The position numbers were made by a program, and so were the translations under genes. The notes beneath the pieces are model-generated. The model was given only the letters and a program-made list of their open reading frames with translations. It was not told the origin of the DNA and made no database searches. From Gloeopeniophorella convolvens (lineage: Eukaryota; Basidiomycota; Agaricomycetes; Russulales), in the NCBI GenBank assembly GCA_022496205.1, contig WTXD01000027.1, positions 1 to 64,000 on the forward strand: a stretch of DNA of 64,000 bases. Reading direction: 5' to 3'. This document shows positions 46,851 through 59,355 of the stretch, piece by piece (positions within the stretch are counted from its first letter, which is position 1; each line of letters begins with the position of its first letter).

Positions 46851-47619
46851 ATGACGACCGCGTTCTTCTACGGCACGCTGATGCACCCCAAGATCCTCAA
46901 GCGCGTCCTCGACAACGACGCGCGCCACCTCCAGCTCTGCCCCGCCCTCCTCCCGGTGCGCCGCGTCCCAACCGCATCGAATCCCATCGTAACACACCCA
47001 ACCTGATGCGCACAGGACTACACGCGGCACAAGGTCAAGGTGCATGAGGCTGCCTCTGCGTCACGTTCCGGATGATGACGGGGCATGCGGCACACTAGCT
47101 CGAGGACTATCCCGGTATCCTCCCATGCAGCGATAGCAGCGACGGCGCGCAGCCACTGGATGCGCGCAGCGTGCGCGGCGTGCTCGTCGCGGGGCTGACG
47201 CCGCAGGACATCGCGCTGCTCGACGTGTTCGAGGGCAGCGTGCGTGCCCCTCAGGTTCCGCGTCCTCCTACACCACATCTCACGCCTGGGCTATGTGGCA
47301 GGAGTACGTCCGCGTAGAGGTCGCCGCGCACCCGCTCGCGGCGTACGCGCCCGTCCCGGCGGATACGACCCCCACCGTCGAGGCGTCCCTCGTGCCCGGC
47401 GCCCCGGCGCCACCGCCGTCGCCCGGCGCGCTGCAGCCTGCCGTGCGCGCGCAGACGTATGTGTGGAGCGCGGGCGCGGCGCGCCTCGAGGACGCGCTGT
47501 GGGAGTTTGAGGACTTTGTAAGGGAGAGCGCGTGGAAGTGGATCGACGATGCGGCGCAGGAGAACGAAGAGTTTGTGAAGGTCGACCGGGTGCGAGAGCG
47601 CCTGGCGGGCGTCGCGTGA
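46851..47619 (+). CDS. AIG2-like / gamma-glutamylcyclotransferase-fold protein
   Basis: The start MTTAFFYGTLMHPKILKRVL carries the family's YGTLM substrate-binding motif. After introns come DYTRHKVK, LEDYPGILPCSD, VRGVLVAGLTPQDIALLDVF and EGS/EYVRVEVAAHPL, where the FEG-x-EY-x-R motif carries the catalytic Glu. The rest is an Ala/Pro-rich loop and the C-terminal helix (LEDALWEFEDFVRESAWKWI). Stop at 47617-47619. Family members cleave gamma-glutamyl amines or similar adducts; the fungal substrate is unknown. Three short GT-AG introns. The Met at 46787 is in another frame. Active-site motifs look intact. Confidence 0.85.
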
Positions 47620-47824
47620 TGGGAGGCTACCAATACGCTGACCACATAGAACGGATTGCACGACGACGCCGAGTAGCTAGATTTGCCTTCTAGCCAAGGA
47701 ATATTAACGCGAACGTCTAGTGCCCAAGGTGCCGTAGGTACCAGCACCACACAAATATAAAAAACAACAATAAGTTAGCACCGCGCCCTGTCGCCGCACA
47801 GGGCCCGCACAGGCCGCGCAGCAT

Positions 47825-50800
47825 TCACGCCAGACCATACGCGACGACCTGCTCGCCCTCGTCCTCGCCGGGCACATACCAACTCTCGAGCGTATACTCC
47901 CGCACCGGCACGCGCGGCTGCACCGTGCGCCCGCGTTCGCTCGCCGCCTGCACGCCCTCGAGATTGCCGATCCAGTCCGCCAGGCGCGCGCGCAGCACCT
48001 CCGCGGGGTCCGCCTCCGCCGCGACGCCGGCCGGGGTGAGCCCCCGCAGCAGCGTGCTCTGTGAGCGCGGGTGAGTGGGGAGGAGCTGCGAGACCGGGGA
48101 GCGCACGCACGTTCTGGTCGACCGCGGCGGTCAGCTGCGCGCCGCCGTGCTCGTCCTGCAGCCGCACGAACAGGTGGAACACGTGCTCCCACCCGGGCGC
48201 CTCTGTACACGGCGCGCACGCGTCTGCGCCGGCGGGGACCCTGCGAGATCGGGCGCCGTGAGCGGAGCGCTGGTAGGTGCGGGTGGGGAGGGCATGATGC
48301 GTACTGCTCGGAGCACCCCTTGCACGCGCGCACGATGCACTCGCGCAGGCGTAGCGGGAACGTGCCAACGGCGCTCGCACGCACGCGGAAGCGCGGCACG
48401 CACTCCTTGCTCTGCAGCACGCGCGCGATCGTCGTGAGCTCCCCGCCCTCGCCGCTCTCCTCCACATCCGCATCCTTCTCGTCCTCCTCCTGCTCCTCAT
48501 TCCGGTTCTGCGTCTCCCACTCCTCCTTCCGCCTGTTCGAGCCCGTCAGCATCAGTTATCCCAGCAGCGCACGCGGGGCCACGCACCTCACCAACGCCTG
48601 CAGCTGCTCGTTCGGCCGCGCCGCGTCCAGCTTGTGCACGAGCCGGTCCGGGCCGCCGACGCACCCGACGACGCGCCGCCCGCCGATGACCCGCTCGAGC
48701 AGGCGCAGGTGCTTCACGGTGAAGAACTCGCCCGCGCGCATGCGCCCCGCGAGCGCGCTCTGCGCACCCTGCAGCTCGAGCGCGAGCACGGGCCCGCACG
48801 TGCGCCCCGCGAGCGCGGGCGGCGCCGACGCGAGGTCCGCGCGCGCAGTGTAGTCGGTCACGTAGACCGTCGAGGTGCCGGTGGAATTCGGGGACGCGTG
48901 CAGGACCTGTGCGCGCGGCGCGGTCAGCGGGAGGCGCGTGTGTGCGGCAGCGACGTACCTCGACGGTGCAGTCGAACACGGACTGCAGCTCGACCTCGCA
49001 GAAGAGCCGGTGCGGGAACACGTGCGGGCTCGCGTCGTGCGCCTCCCACTGCCGCTTGCGCCTGCACGCACAGACGATCAGCACACGCCGCACCGGAGCC
49101 ACGCACGCAGGACACGCACTCGAGCAGCGCGCGCAGGTGCACGTTCACGTCCGCCTCGTCCTCGCGCACGCGCCGCGCCTTGTCCGCCTCGGAGAACGAG
49201 CCCTCGAAGTAGCCCTCGCGGCTCACCTTCATGCGCACGTTGTCGAGCGCCCAGATCTCGCCCGGCCGCATGCGCGCGCCGAGCGCGGCCGCCTTGGCGC
49301 GCCACATCTCGATGCGCAGCACGCGGTCCGCGAGCGACGCGGGGCACCACTCGCTCCCGTGCGCGGTGTACGTCCCGCGCTTCGCGGTGTAGTCCGTCAC
49401 GTATATGCTGTAGATGTCCGACGTCTGGTTCGTGTGCCCGTGCAGCACCTGCGCGCGTGCCCCGGTCAGCCTGAGCTAGTGGCGGGGCGCGCGCGCGCGA
49501 CGCACCTCGACGGTGCAGTTGAAGTACCCTCCCGGCGGTCGCGTCGGGTCTGCATCGCAGACGAGCAGGTGCTCGCGCACGCTCGCCGCGCGCGGCACCA
49601 CACGCACGGGCCCGCCGCCGACTTGGACCGCCTCGCCGCGGCGCTCCGCGCGCGCGCACTGCACCGCGGCCCACCACGCAGCGAGTCGCACGCAGTACGC
49701 GCGCTCCTGCGGCGCGAGCGGCCACGCGGGTGGGTTGTGCGCGCGCGACGCGGCGGTGAGCGCCGGGTCGGGCTGCGTGAAGGCGCCGGCTGCGGGCGCG
49801 TAGAGCGCCCACTGCATCATCTGCGCGCCGCCGCTGATCGTCGTGGTGCCCTGCCACTCCTGGATCTGCGCGGGCGGACGTGTGAGCGAGGGGTGGGAGG
49901 ATGGGAGGAAGAGATGGGATACCTGGACTGAGCGCAGGATGAGGATGTCGCCCTGTTGCGGGCTCGGGACCCACTGCTTGAGGCTCATGAAGCAGTTAGC
50001 TTTCATACCCGCGCCGTCGGCGTGGAGCACGCCGCCGTGCGCGTCGAGGGTGGATGGGTCGAGCAGCGCGAGGCAGTTGAACCAGTCTGCGGAGCCCCGT
50101 CACGGTCAAGAAGAAGGGAGTGCAGGGCAGCGGGACGCACCGCCTCGCGCGCTGGGCTTTGGCTCGTTTGTGACGGAGGACACCACGGCGATGACGGACA
50201 CTATGGCCTTGGGCTTGACCACCGCGAGCGGAGTGTATTTCATGAACTGTAGAATACTAGTTGGCAACGCACGGTCGTCGCGGTGAACGAGGACGTACTC
50301 TATCGATAACCAGCCCCGCTTTCATGTTCAGTGGATTGCCGTCGTCTGGGGGATCTGCGACCTGGGCCGGGCTGGCGTCGCGACTTGTTTCGGCAGACTG
50401 TGCGCGCTCAGCAGCGGGCTGGGCGGTGCTCGCGCGCTCGGGCGGTGGAGCAGCTGCAGGTGCAGGTGCAGGTACGGGTGCCGATACACCCCCTGGAACC
50501 GGCGCCGACGACCCAGCGACGCCACCATCCAGCGTCGTCTGCACGTCGCCCTGCTGGTACAAACCCATGTACACATCCCCGATGCTGATTGCTTTCACTG
50601 TCGACGCAGCCTGTGGCGGCGCCGGGGGCTCCGCGGCTTCCGTCTCCGCCTTGGGCCCGGCGCCTGCTCCGGCGCCTTTCTTCTTCTCCTTCCGCCTCTT
50701 TGCCCGACTGCTCGTGCCTTTCGGAGCGGCGGCGGCAGAGACGGAGGAAGGCCCGGCGATCGCGTTTGTTTCGGGCGAGGCGCGTCTTGAGGTGGAGGGG

Positions 50801-51787
50801 ACGGGGACGGTGGGGTGGGCCGTTGAAGGGGATGCTGCGAGGTTAGTCCCTCCAAGAGGTGTTGTTTTCGGCGCGGGAGGTGGAGCATTGATCGGTGTGG
50901 TCTTGACAGAGTTCGTCGAGGCACTGGTGGACGACGTGTGTCTCGAAGCATGCACCGGGGTCGCCAGCGCGTCCAGAACGGCGCCAGCTTTGCTCGCCAC
51001 AGGTGTCGACTTGCCAGAACTGGCGCTCGGTGAGGCCGTATCAGCAACAGCTCGAGCCCCACCAGACGCCCAATTATCGCCGGGGGGCGCAGGAGCAGAC
51101 TTGGCAACGGTGGGCGTGTCGAACGAGATATCGATCGACGTCATCTCCGGTGTGGTGGCGCGCGGCGACTCGGGCGCGGGGCCCTCCTCCGTCTCGATCC
51201 CGTCCTCCACCGGCGGCGGCGTCGAGAACCACCCCGCGTCCGAGCTCGCGCCGCCCTCCGCAAGCTTCATCCTCTTCGCCTTGCGCGCACCTGGCACAAC
51301 CCCGCGCATCAGCCCACACGACAGGACACACACGCGCGCGGGCGCGCGGGCACTCACCCGTCGCGAGCCAATAGTCCACAACGCGCACAGGCGCGCACTG
51401 CGGGCCGACGCGCGCAGTGATGGCGAGCGTGATGCCCTCGCGGAAGCACAGCCGCACCGGCAGCTGCGGCGCGGGGCCCGCGCACGGCACGAGCTGCGCG
51501 CCGGCGAGCGCGAGGCGCACGCGGTCGCCGACAAGAAGTTCGAGCCTGCGCTGCACGCGCGCGTCGACTTCGACGAGCAGGTGCGCGGGGCGCGCGGCGT
51601 CGTCGGGGCTGCGGATGTCGAGCGTGTACTGGTGCCGCGCGGGGTGGGTCGCGAAGACGCGGCCGTCGACGTACGCGCCGGGCGCGTCGATGTCGCATGC
51701 GAGGATGTCCTGCGCGTACTTGCGCGCTATGAAGAGCGTGTCCTGGTCTGGCTGCGCCGTGGGTGGCCTGGTGCGTTTGGCGGACAT
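47825..51787 (-). CDS. POT1: POT1-like telomere end-binding protein with extra OB-fold modules
   Basis: Binds the single-stranded telomeric overhang within a shelterin-like complex in the nucleus. Exon 1 from 51787 (MSAKRTRPPTAQPDQDTLFI) holds an OB-like segment (GAYVDGRVFATHPARHQYTL). A long disordered Ser/Pro/Ala linker follows with a basic stretch (RAKRRKEKKK). Next is the POT1 N-terminal OB1 signature (MKYTPLAVVKPKAIVSVIAV, NCFMSLKQWVPSPQQGDILI, LRSVQIQEWQGTTTISGG). Then two related modules occur, each with TVEVR, QVLH and VYVTDYTA (the first reads IYVTDYTA). The C terminus has CKGC and, an exon later, CAPC, matching the paired Cys-x2-Cys zinc site in OB3 of human POT1. It ends LESWYVPGEDEGEQ...AYGLA. 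At least nine introns. A second in-frame Met lies at 51802. Very GC-rich, with long shadow frames on the opposite strand. Confidence 0.78.
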
Positions 51788-51940
51788 CGCGGCGACCTCC
51801 ACTAGGAACGTGACGTTCTTAGTGACAAGTTGCCGGTGGCAGACGCGCGTGAAATTGGCGTCACGCGCGTGACCGGATCACGTGGTCTGCGCGATAACAC
51901 GCTCGCCTCGCATCTCCTCGACGACTCAGCCAAAGTCGCC
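51788..51940. promoter_or_regulatory. Bidirectional promoter, POT1-like / TAP42
   Basis: Only 153 bases separate the two divergent starts. The sequence includes the palindromes tcacgcgtga-like (ggcgtcacgcgcgtgacc) near 51857-51875, a candidate site for an MBF-like (ACGCG) cell-cycle factor. That reading is inference. Confidence 0.4.
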
Positions 51941-53353
51941 ATGTCCGACACCGACTCGCTCCCCGCCCTCTTCCACCGCGCCCTCGCAGCAGCATCAAAA
52001 GCATCCAACCTCCCCACAGCCGACGACGCAACCCAGGCGAGCCGCGCCCGCCCCACCGCCGCCCGCCACTGACATCCCCCGCGCAGGCCCTGATCGCCGC
52101 CGCCGCGCACGACACCCACACCGCGCGCGCACGCATCGCCGCGCTCGCGCTCTTCAGCGCCAACGAAACACTCGACGACCTCCCAACGCGCGACCTGCCC
52201 TACCTCGCCGCGCCCTACCTCGCCGCCGAGCTCGAAACGCGCGCGCACACACCCGAGCTCCCCGCGCGCGCCGCGCGCCTCCGTGCCGCCCAGGTGCGCC
52301 GCCCCGCCCTGCCCGAGCAGATGTAACACTCTGCTAAGCGGCGCGCACAGGCGGCGCTAGAGCAGTTCGCCCAGACGCTGGAGCAGTACGGCGTCGTGTC
52401 GCGCGCGGAGCGCGAGCTGCACGCCCCGAGCGCGGCTGCGGCGCACGACGCGGGCGCGCGGCGCGCGGCAAAAATAAAGCAGTACCAGGCGGAGAAGGAC
52501 CTGCGCGCGCGCATCGAGGTGCCCCTGCCCCTGCCCTCCCTCTGCGCCTCCCCGCTGAGCCCCACGCGCGGCAGGCCCTCGCGCACCGCCGGCGCGTCGC
52601 GTCCGACGCGCCGACCGACTTTGACCTCCTCGCCGCGCTCCTGCCCTCCGCTTCCTCCGCGTCTACGGACGACGACGACGACGACGCGGACGACGAGGAG
52701 CGCCGCACCGCATCCCTGCTCCTCCTGCGGCTTGCGTACGCCCAGGCGCGGGCGCAGCTCGCGAGCATCGCGCAGGAGCTCGAGCTGCTGCGCTCCGCGC
52801 CGCCGCCCAGCGCCGAACCGGAGCGCACGAGGGCGAGCGACGCCGAGCGCGCGCTGTGGACACTCGATGCACCCGCGCCTGCACGTGGGGGCGGTAGCGC
52901 GCTGCTCGACCCCTCTGGCAAGGTGCGCCGCGCCCTATGTGCGGTCCAGTAGAAGACACTCACGTCCCCAGCCGCTGCAACCCTTCACGATCCTCCCGAG
53001 CGGCAGCGCGGCCGACCGCGCGCGGCTGCAAGCGCAGGTGTTTCAGCCCGACCACCGGCTGCCGACAATGTCGATCGACGAGTACTTCGCGATCGAGCAG
53101 GCGCGCGGGAACATCCTCACCGGCGGCGGGTGCGTGCCCCTTCGCCTAACACCGCATGCCTACTAAAGGTGGCGGCAGGCCGCAGTCGGCGGCGCAGCCG
53201 ACGAGCTCTGAGCAGCTCGCGCTCGACGCAGAGCAGGACGGGACGGCGTCTGGCGAGGGCAAGGCGGAGGAGAAGCGGCGGAAGGACGAGGAGTGGGCGC
53301 GCTTCACGGACGCGAACCCGCGCGGCGCGGGCAACACGATGAACCGCGGGTGA
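51941..53353 (+). CDS. TAP42: TAP42 / alpha4 family PP2A-associated protein
   Basis: Binds the catalytic subunits of PP2A-type phosphatases and works in TOR signalling. Exon 1 starts MSDTDSLPALFHRALAAASK. Exon 2 reads ALIAAAAHDTHTARARIAAL, ALFSANETLDDLPTRDLPYL. Then come LEQFAQTLEQYGVVSRAERE, ARRAAKIKQYQAEKDLRARI, the acidic linker (DDDDDDADDEE) and LQPFTILPSGSAADRARLQA. FQPDHRLPTMSIDEYFAIEQ follows with the family's final PTMSIDEY-type motif. The tail is charged (EEKRRKDEEWARF) and ends MNRG. The first intron (52037-52086, 50 nt) has a GC donor: CAG/GCGAGC ... GCGCAG/GCC. The reading frame does not continue without it. All usual blocks are present. Confidence 0.88.
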
Positions 53354-53424
53354 AGCATGGCCCTCGACTCGACTCGACTCGACGATGTGTGTACGATGCA
53401 GGTAGCAGAACATTACAGGGCTGT

Positions 53425-54023
53425 AGTAAGGTAGGCGTCACCAGGAACCCACCAGTGTTATATAAGCACGCCTGCCTTGCCCTCGTCCTCCAAATACCTT
53501 CCACACACTCAACTCTAGCACAAATCTGATCAGTTGGGGCATTAGGGTGCTCCATTCACTGCAGCCTCAACAGATTTTTTTTTGGAAAATCTCAGTATCA
53601 GAGTAGTTATTAGCAAAACAAGTATTTTATCAGTACTTGCATTTTCTGCTATATACGAGCAAAATGGGACCTTCTCAGCGGACTTGACCGGAAAATTGTT
53701 GCGAGTTTGTCTGGTAATGGCAGGCGCTTATCGGGCGCTTAATGACGAGAAGGGAAGGATATTCCCACACCGGTCGGCCCTCCTGCCCCTGATCTGAGCC
53801 TGTGAGGTCTCAACATGGTATACAGCTACTGGGCATTGTCCCCAGAGTATAATATGAGGCATTTCATCCTTAATAGCTTCATGGAATCTCATTTTGATGT
53901 GTATTCAGATGTTACATTGACCCCTCCCCGAAAGACAACGCAAAAAATGGCAGAAACACGTGACCGGGCCGCCGGGCCGGAGCTTACATAACCTAGTGGG
54001 TTCCTGGTGACGCCTACCTTACT
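53425..54023. mobile_element. 599-bp MITE-like element with about 40-bp terminal inverted repeats
   Basis: The left end AGTAAGGTAGGCGTCACCAG continues GAACCCACCAGTGTTATATAAG. The right end, read on the minus strand from 54023, is AGTAAGGTAGGCGTCACCAG then GAACCCACTAGGTTATGTAAG. The first 27 or so bases are identical and the rest differ at a few sites. The interior is more AT-rich than the flanks and has no transposase frame, so this is a non-autonomous DNA element. It sits between the convergent TAP42 and Ypt6 genes and disrupts neither. A target-site duplication is not clear by eye (flanks ...GGGCTGT and TATCTCC...), so the superfamily stays open. Confidence 0.85.
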
Positions 54024-54049
54024 TATCTCCGAACGGACGCTCAATCTCA

Positions 54050-55095
<1,046 letters not shown>

Positions 55096-55409
55096 TGCTT
55101 GATCCTGGGGGCGTGCGGGGGTAGTTGTGGGTTGCGCTGGGGCGGCAACGAGGGTGGAGATGAAGCGAGGAAGGAGGAGGAAAGCGTGACGGGTCCGCCG
55201 GCTCGGGCGCTGCTTGTTTGAGCCTGTTGACCCGCCACGCGCCGTTCCGCTTCCGGCCCACGTGGCTTCTCCGATCCCGCTCCGAGGCGTACTCTTAACA
55301 ATTACAAGTTAACCTCACCTTCAGTGCTTACTTCAGTTGACGACCCTGAGAGACGCCCCGGGCCTCTTCAACACTTGTACTGGACTTGAACTGGGACTAC
55401 TGACACGCC

Positions 55410-57748
55410 ATGAAGCTCGCAGACAAGATCGCCCAGGCCCAGGGCCCCTTCTACACCTTTGAGTTCTTCCCGCCCCGCACAGACCAGGTGCGCCCGCCCC
55501 CGCACCGCACCGCACCCAGCGCACATATCACGCTCGGCGCGGCGACAGGGCTTCAGCAACCTCCTCGCGCGCATCGCGCGTCTCGCCGAGCTCAAGCCCC
55601 TCGCGATCAACATCACCTGGGGCGCCGGCGGCTCGACCAGGGACCGCACGCTCGAGCTCGCCACGCTCACGCAGAAGGAGTACGCCCTCGACACCGTCAT
55701 GCACCTCACCTGCACCAACACCGAGCGCGGCTCGGTCGACGTCGTCCTGCGGGTGCGTGCGGCGCCACCCGCCCGTCCGCGCGGGCCCGAGCTCACGCCA
55801 CTGTACATGCGCAGGCGGCAAAGGAGATCGGCATCCAGAACCTCCTCGCGCTGCGCGGCGGTGCGTGCGCGCGGGAACACGCAGCGTGTGTTGACCCGCC
55901 CCGATGCCAGATCCGCCCAGGGGCGAAGAGTACTGGATCCCGACCGACCCGCGCTTCGAGCACGCCGCCGACCTCGTCGCGTACATCCGCGCGGCGCCCG
56001 AGTTTGCCGATGCGTTCTCCATCGGCGTCGCAGGCCAGTCACTCATGCAGACCCTGCAACGGGGCCCACGGCTGACCGTGCGCGCGCAGGGTACCCCGAC
56101 GGGCACGCGGACTTTGCGGGCACCGAGGACGAGGAGATCGCGTTCCTCAAGGCGAAGGTCGACCGCGGCGCGGACTACATCGTCACGCAGCTCTTCTACG
56201 ACGTGGACAACTTCCTGCGGTGGCTGAAGAAGATCCGCGCGAGCGGTGCGCGCGCTCGCTCGCTGTTCTGCGCGTGCTGCGCCGCTCACGCGTGCCCGCG
56301 GCTGCTACTGCAGGCATCACGGTCCCCGTCATTCCCGGCATCATGCCCATCCAGACGTACGCGTCCTTCCTGCGCGTCACGAAGCTCTGCGGGACGCACG
56401 TCCCCGACGCGGTGCAAGCCGCGCTCGACCCGATCAAGGCAGGCGCGCCCCCTGCTGCCCTCCTGCCCGGCTGACGCTCCACTATGCCGCGCGCAGCACG
56501 ACGACCAGCAGGTCAAGGACTACGGCATCGCGCTCGCAGTGCGCATGATCCGGCGGCTCGTCGCCGAGGGCGGGCTGCAGGGCTTCCACTTCTGCACGCT
56601 CAACCTCGAGAAGAGCGTGCAGCGCATCCTCGAGATCCTCGGCTGGGCCCCGGGCCACGCAGCCACGCCCCACAACCGCCTCATCGCGGTGCGCGCTTCC
56701 CTCCCGCCTCCCCCCTCCCGCTGACCGCGCCCCAGGAATCACCCGGCGGGGACCCGACGACGGCGCCCGCGACGACGAACCCCGACCTGCTCGTGACCCC
56801 CGCGCACGCCGCACACAGCGCCGCGACCGGGCTCGCGCACCTCGCGGCGCCCACGGCGCCCGGCGACACGGGCAAGGGCGAGGCGAACTACGCCGCGACG
56901 TGGGACGAGTTCCCGAACGGGCGCTTCGGCGACGTGCACAGCCCCGCGTTCGGCAGCCAGGACCTGTGGGGCAACGTGCGCGCGCCGCCCGCGCCCACGG
57001 CGGACGTGACCGCGCTGACCGTCGCGTTCCTCGAGGACGGTGCCGCGCACCCGTTCTCGCCCGCGCCGCTCGCGCCCGAGTCGCAGCGCATCCTCGCGCA
57101 CCTGCTGCGCCTCGCGCGCGCGGGGCTCTGGCCCGTCGGCTCGCAGCCGGCCGTCGACGGCGCGCGCTCGGACGACGCGGTGGTTGGCTGGGGCCCCGCG
57201 CGCGGGTACGTGTACCAGAAGGCGTTCGTCGAGTTTTTCGCGGACCGCGCGCTCGTTGCGCGACTTGCGCGCGCGGCTGCGGCGCGCGGCGGGGTGGTCG
57301 ACGTGCTCGCGGGGAACTGTGCGGTGCGTGCTGCGGGCTGCGTGCGGGCTGCGGGAGGTACTAACGCGGGTGTGGGGGACAGGGCGAGCTGCGGACGAGC
57401 GTGCAGGCGGGCGAGCGCAACGCGGTGACGTGGGGCGTGTTCCCCGGGCAAGAGATCGTGCAGTCGACGATCATCGAGCTCGAGTCGTTCCTCACGTGGA
57501 AGGTGCGCGCCCCCCGTCTTCCCCAGGCCGAGGAAGCTGACGCGGCGGCCGCGCAGGAGGAGGCGTTCACGATCTGGACGGACTGGGCGGCGCAGTTCCC
57601 GCCGGGCTCGGAGGACCGGCGGCGCCTCGAGGACATCCGGGACACGCGCTGGCTCGTGAACGTCACGCACCACGACTACCGGGACGCGGACGCGCTGTGG
57701 CGGTTCTTGTTCGAGGAAGTCGGTGTGGACGGCCCGAGCGACGCATGA
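55410..57748 (+). CDS. Methylenetetrahydrofolate reductase
   Basis: Flavoprotein that reduces 5,10-methylene-THF to 5-methyl-THF for methionine synthesis in the cytosol. Exon 1 is MKLADKIAQAQGPFYTFEFF with the catalytic-loop FEFFPPRT. Then GFSNLLARIARLAELKPLAI, NITWGAGGSTRDRTLELATL and MHLTCTNTERGSVDVVL follow. Next are AAKEIGIQNLLALRG, DPPRGEEYWIPTDPRFEHAA, FSIGVAGYPDGHADFAG and ADYIVTQLFYDVDNFLRWLK. ITVPVIPGIMPIQTYASFLR and HDDQQVKDYGIALAVRMI complete the TIM barrel with the FAD site. The eukaryotic regulatory domain follows (ANYAATWDEFPNGRFGDVHS, VGWGPARGYVYQKAFVEFF, WGVFPGQEIVQSTIIELESF, WLVNVTHHDYRDADALW). About nine short introns. Stop at 57746-57748. Full length; it cannot be assigned to the MET12 or MET13 type by eye with certainty. 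Confidence 0.93.
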
Positions 57749-58192
57749 TCATGAGGAGCGCGAATGTATTGCGCGGTGTAAGTCAGATTTGTTCGATATA
57801 GAGGTCAGTGGAACTAGGTTTTGGACTCGCTGTGGGCATGTGAGCGGTTGTGCAATCTTAGGCTTGAGGAGCGTGGTGCAGATTGTGCCCCATGGGGCGC
57901 GCGCAAATTCCGATGCATGGAAGACGAAGACGCGATGAGGGCATCCTCTGACCTCGCTGCACTTGGCGCTCCGCCCCGCGTTCGTGATCATCAGACTGTA
58001 TCTCCTGGAGTGATTATTGGGATTCTTAATCACAAACGCCAGCCAGGCTTCACGCAAAACGCAGCCCCACTTAGTCACAAAAGGTCATGATTATTGCAGC
58101 AGACACAGTCCATTGACGATGGCTGCATACCCGGTTTTTATACACACAACGCAGGCTGCATCGCTACATGTCGATTGCTACACACATGCGCA
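57749..58192. other. Spacer between convergent MTHFR and F-box-like genes
   Basis: Less GC-rich than its surroundings. No gene, RNA or repeat recognised. Confidence 0.4.
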
Positions 58193-59355
58193 CTAACGTA
58201 CAAGATGCCGCGTGGAAGACAGCCTCCACGTCTGCAGCGTAAAACTACCATGCTCAAACTGCACGTCCCGCTCGAGCTCGTCCGCCCACGCGCTGCCGTA
58301 CTCGCTCCGCCAGAGCGCCTCGAGCTCCCGCCGCACCTCCTCGCTCACATCGCGCCACAGCCCGGGCTGCGCGAACCCCGGCAGCCGCTCCGCCTCCGTG
58401 ATCGCGAATCGGTCGCCCGCCCACACGCCGCGGTGGATGCTCCCCTGGTACGCCATCGTCGTGCTCGCCTGCGACGACCAGCAGATGCGCGACAGCAGCG
58501 CCTGCCCGAACCCGAACCGCACCGGCGCGCGCGCCGCGTCCGGCGCCGCGCGCACGACGAGCGCGTCCTCGCGCACGTACTCGCGCTTCGACAGGTTGCA
58601 CAGCGCCCAGTGCGCGCCCGCGCCCTGCGCCTTGTACACCGGGCGCAGGATGCGCTTCGCCGTCCCGCGGTGCCACCCGTCGGGCGTCGCGGGGCGCGGG
58701 CGCCACGGGTAGCGCCGCAGGATGCGCTCGAGCCCGTGCGCGTGGCGCAGGCCGGGCCAGTCGTCCGAGAGCTCGTACAGCGACGCGCCCTCGCGGCCGC
58801 CGAGCTCGCCCGGCGCGAGCACGCCGGGCGGCGCGTCGGCGCGCTGCGCGCCGTCGCCGACGCACAGGAGGCGGTCGCCCGCCCAGCGCGCCATCTCGGC
58901 GGCGTAGAGCGCGTCGGCGCGGTGCCGCCCCGCGTCGAAGAGCACGGGGTGCGCGAGGCGCAGCGAGAGGACGTCGATGAGGTCGTCGACGTGGTCAAAG
59001 ACGAGCAGGAGGAGCTCGGCGGGGAGCGGCTGCAGGCGCCCGAGCGCGCGCGGGGCGTAGGTGGCGGCGGCGGCGGGCGCAGGCTCGTCTCTTTCGGGGA
59101 GGGGTCGGCGGGGCGGGCGAGAGGGCGGGGGAGAGCGGCTTGCCTCGAGAGCGGGAGCGGGACGGCGAGGAGGTGCGCGAGCTGCTCGGTGGCGCTCGAG
59201 ACGAAGAAGGCCTCGCCGAGTCTGCCCAGGTCACCGAGCGTTTCGCGCTTGTCGAGGTTGATTCTGCGCGGGGGTGGTACGTGGTCGTGTGCGCGTGAGC
59301 GTCCGGGCATCTGCAAAGCGGGCGGGGGCACTCACATCTGCCACCATTGTCCCAT
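58193..59355 (-). CDS. F-box-like protein (Agaricomycete family)
   Basis: Putative substrate adaptor of SCF ubiquitin ligase, by family style. Exon 1 is MGQWWQ, joined after a GT-AG intron to IINLDKRETLGDLGRLGEAF, the typical opening of this mushroom family. After PLSR a GC-AG intron (59091-59143, donor GAG/GCAAGC, acceptor AAAG) leads to DEPAPAAAATYAPRALG and the F-box-like helix LQPLPAELLLLVFDHVDDLI. Then LRLAHPVLFDAGRHRADAL, AEMARWAGDRLLCVGDG, LYELSDDWPGLRHAHGL and HWALCNLSKREYVREDAL. AITEAERLPGFAQPGLWRDV follows with the C-terminal charged region. Stop at 58193-58195. Unspliced, the frame changes at PLSR, so the GC donor is required. No lesions otherwise. Confidence 0.78.

Noticed and set aside
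50261..51805. 514-residue open frame on the plus strand
   Set aside because: Shadow of the POT1-like gene on the minus strand; low-complexity Gly/Ala/Arg composition from GC-rich DNA.
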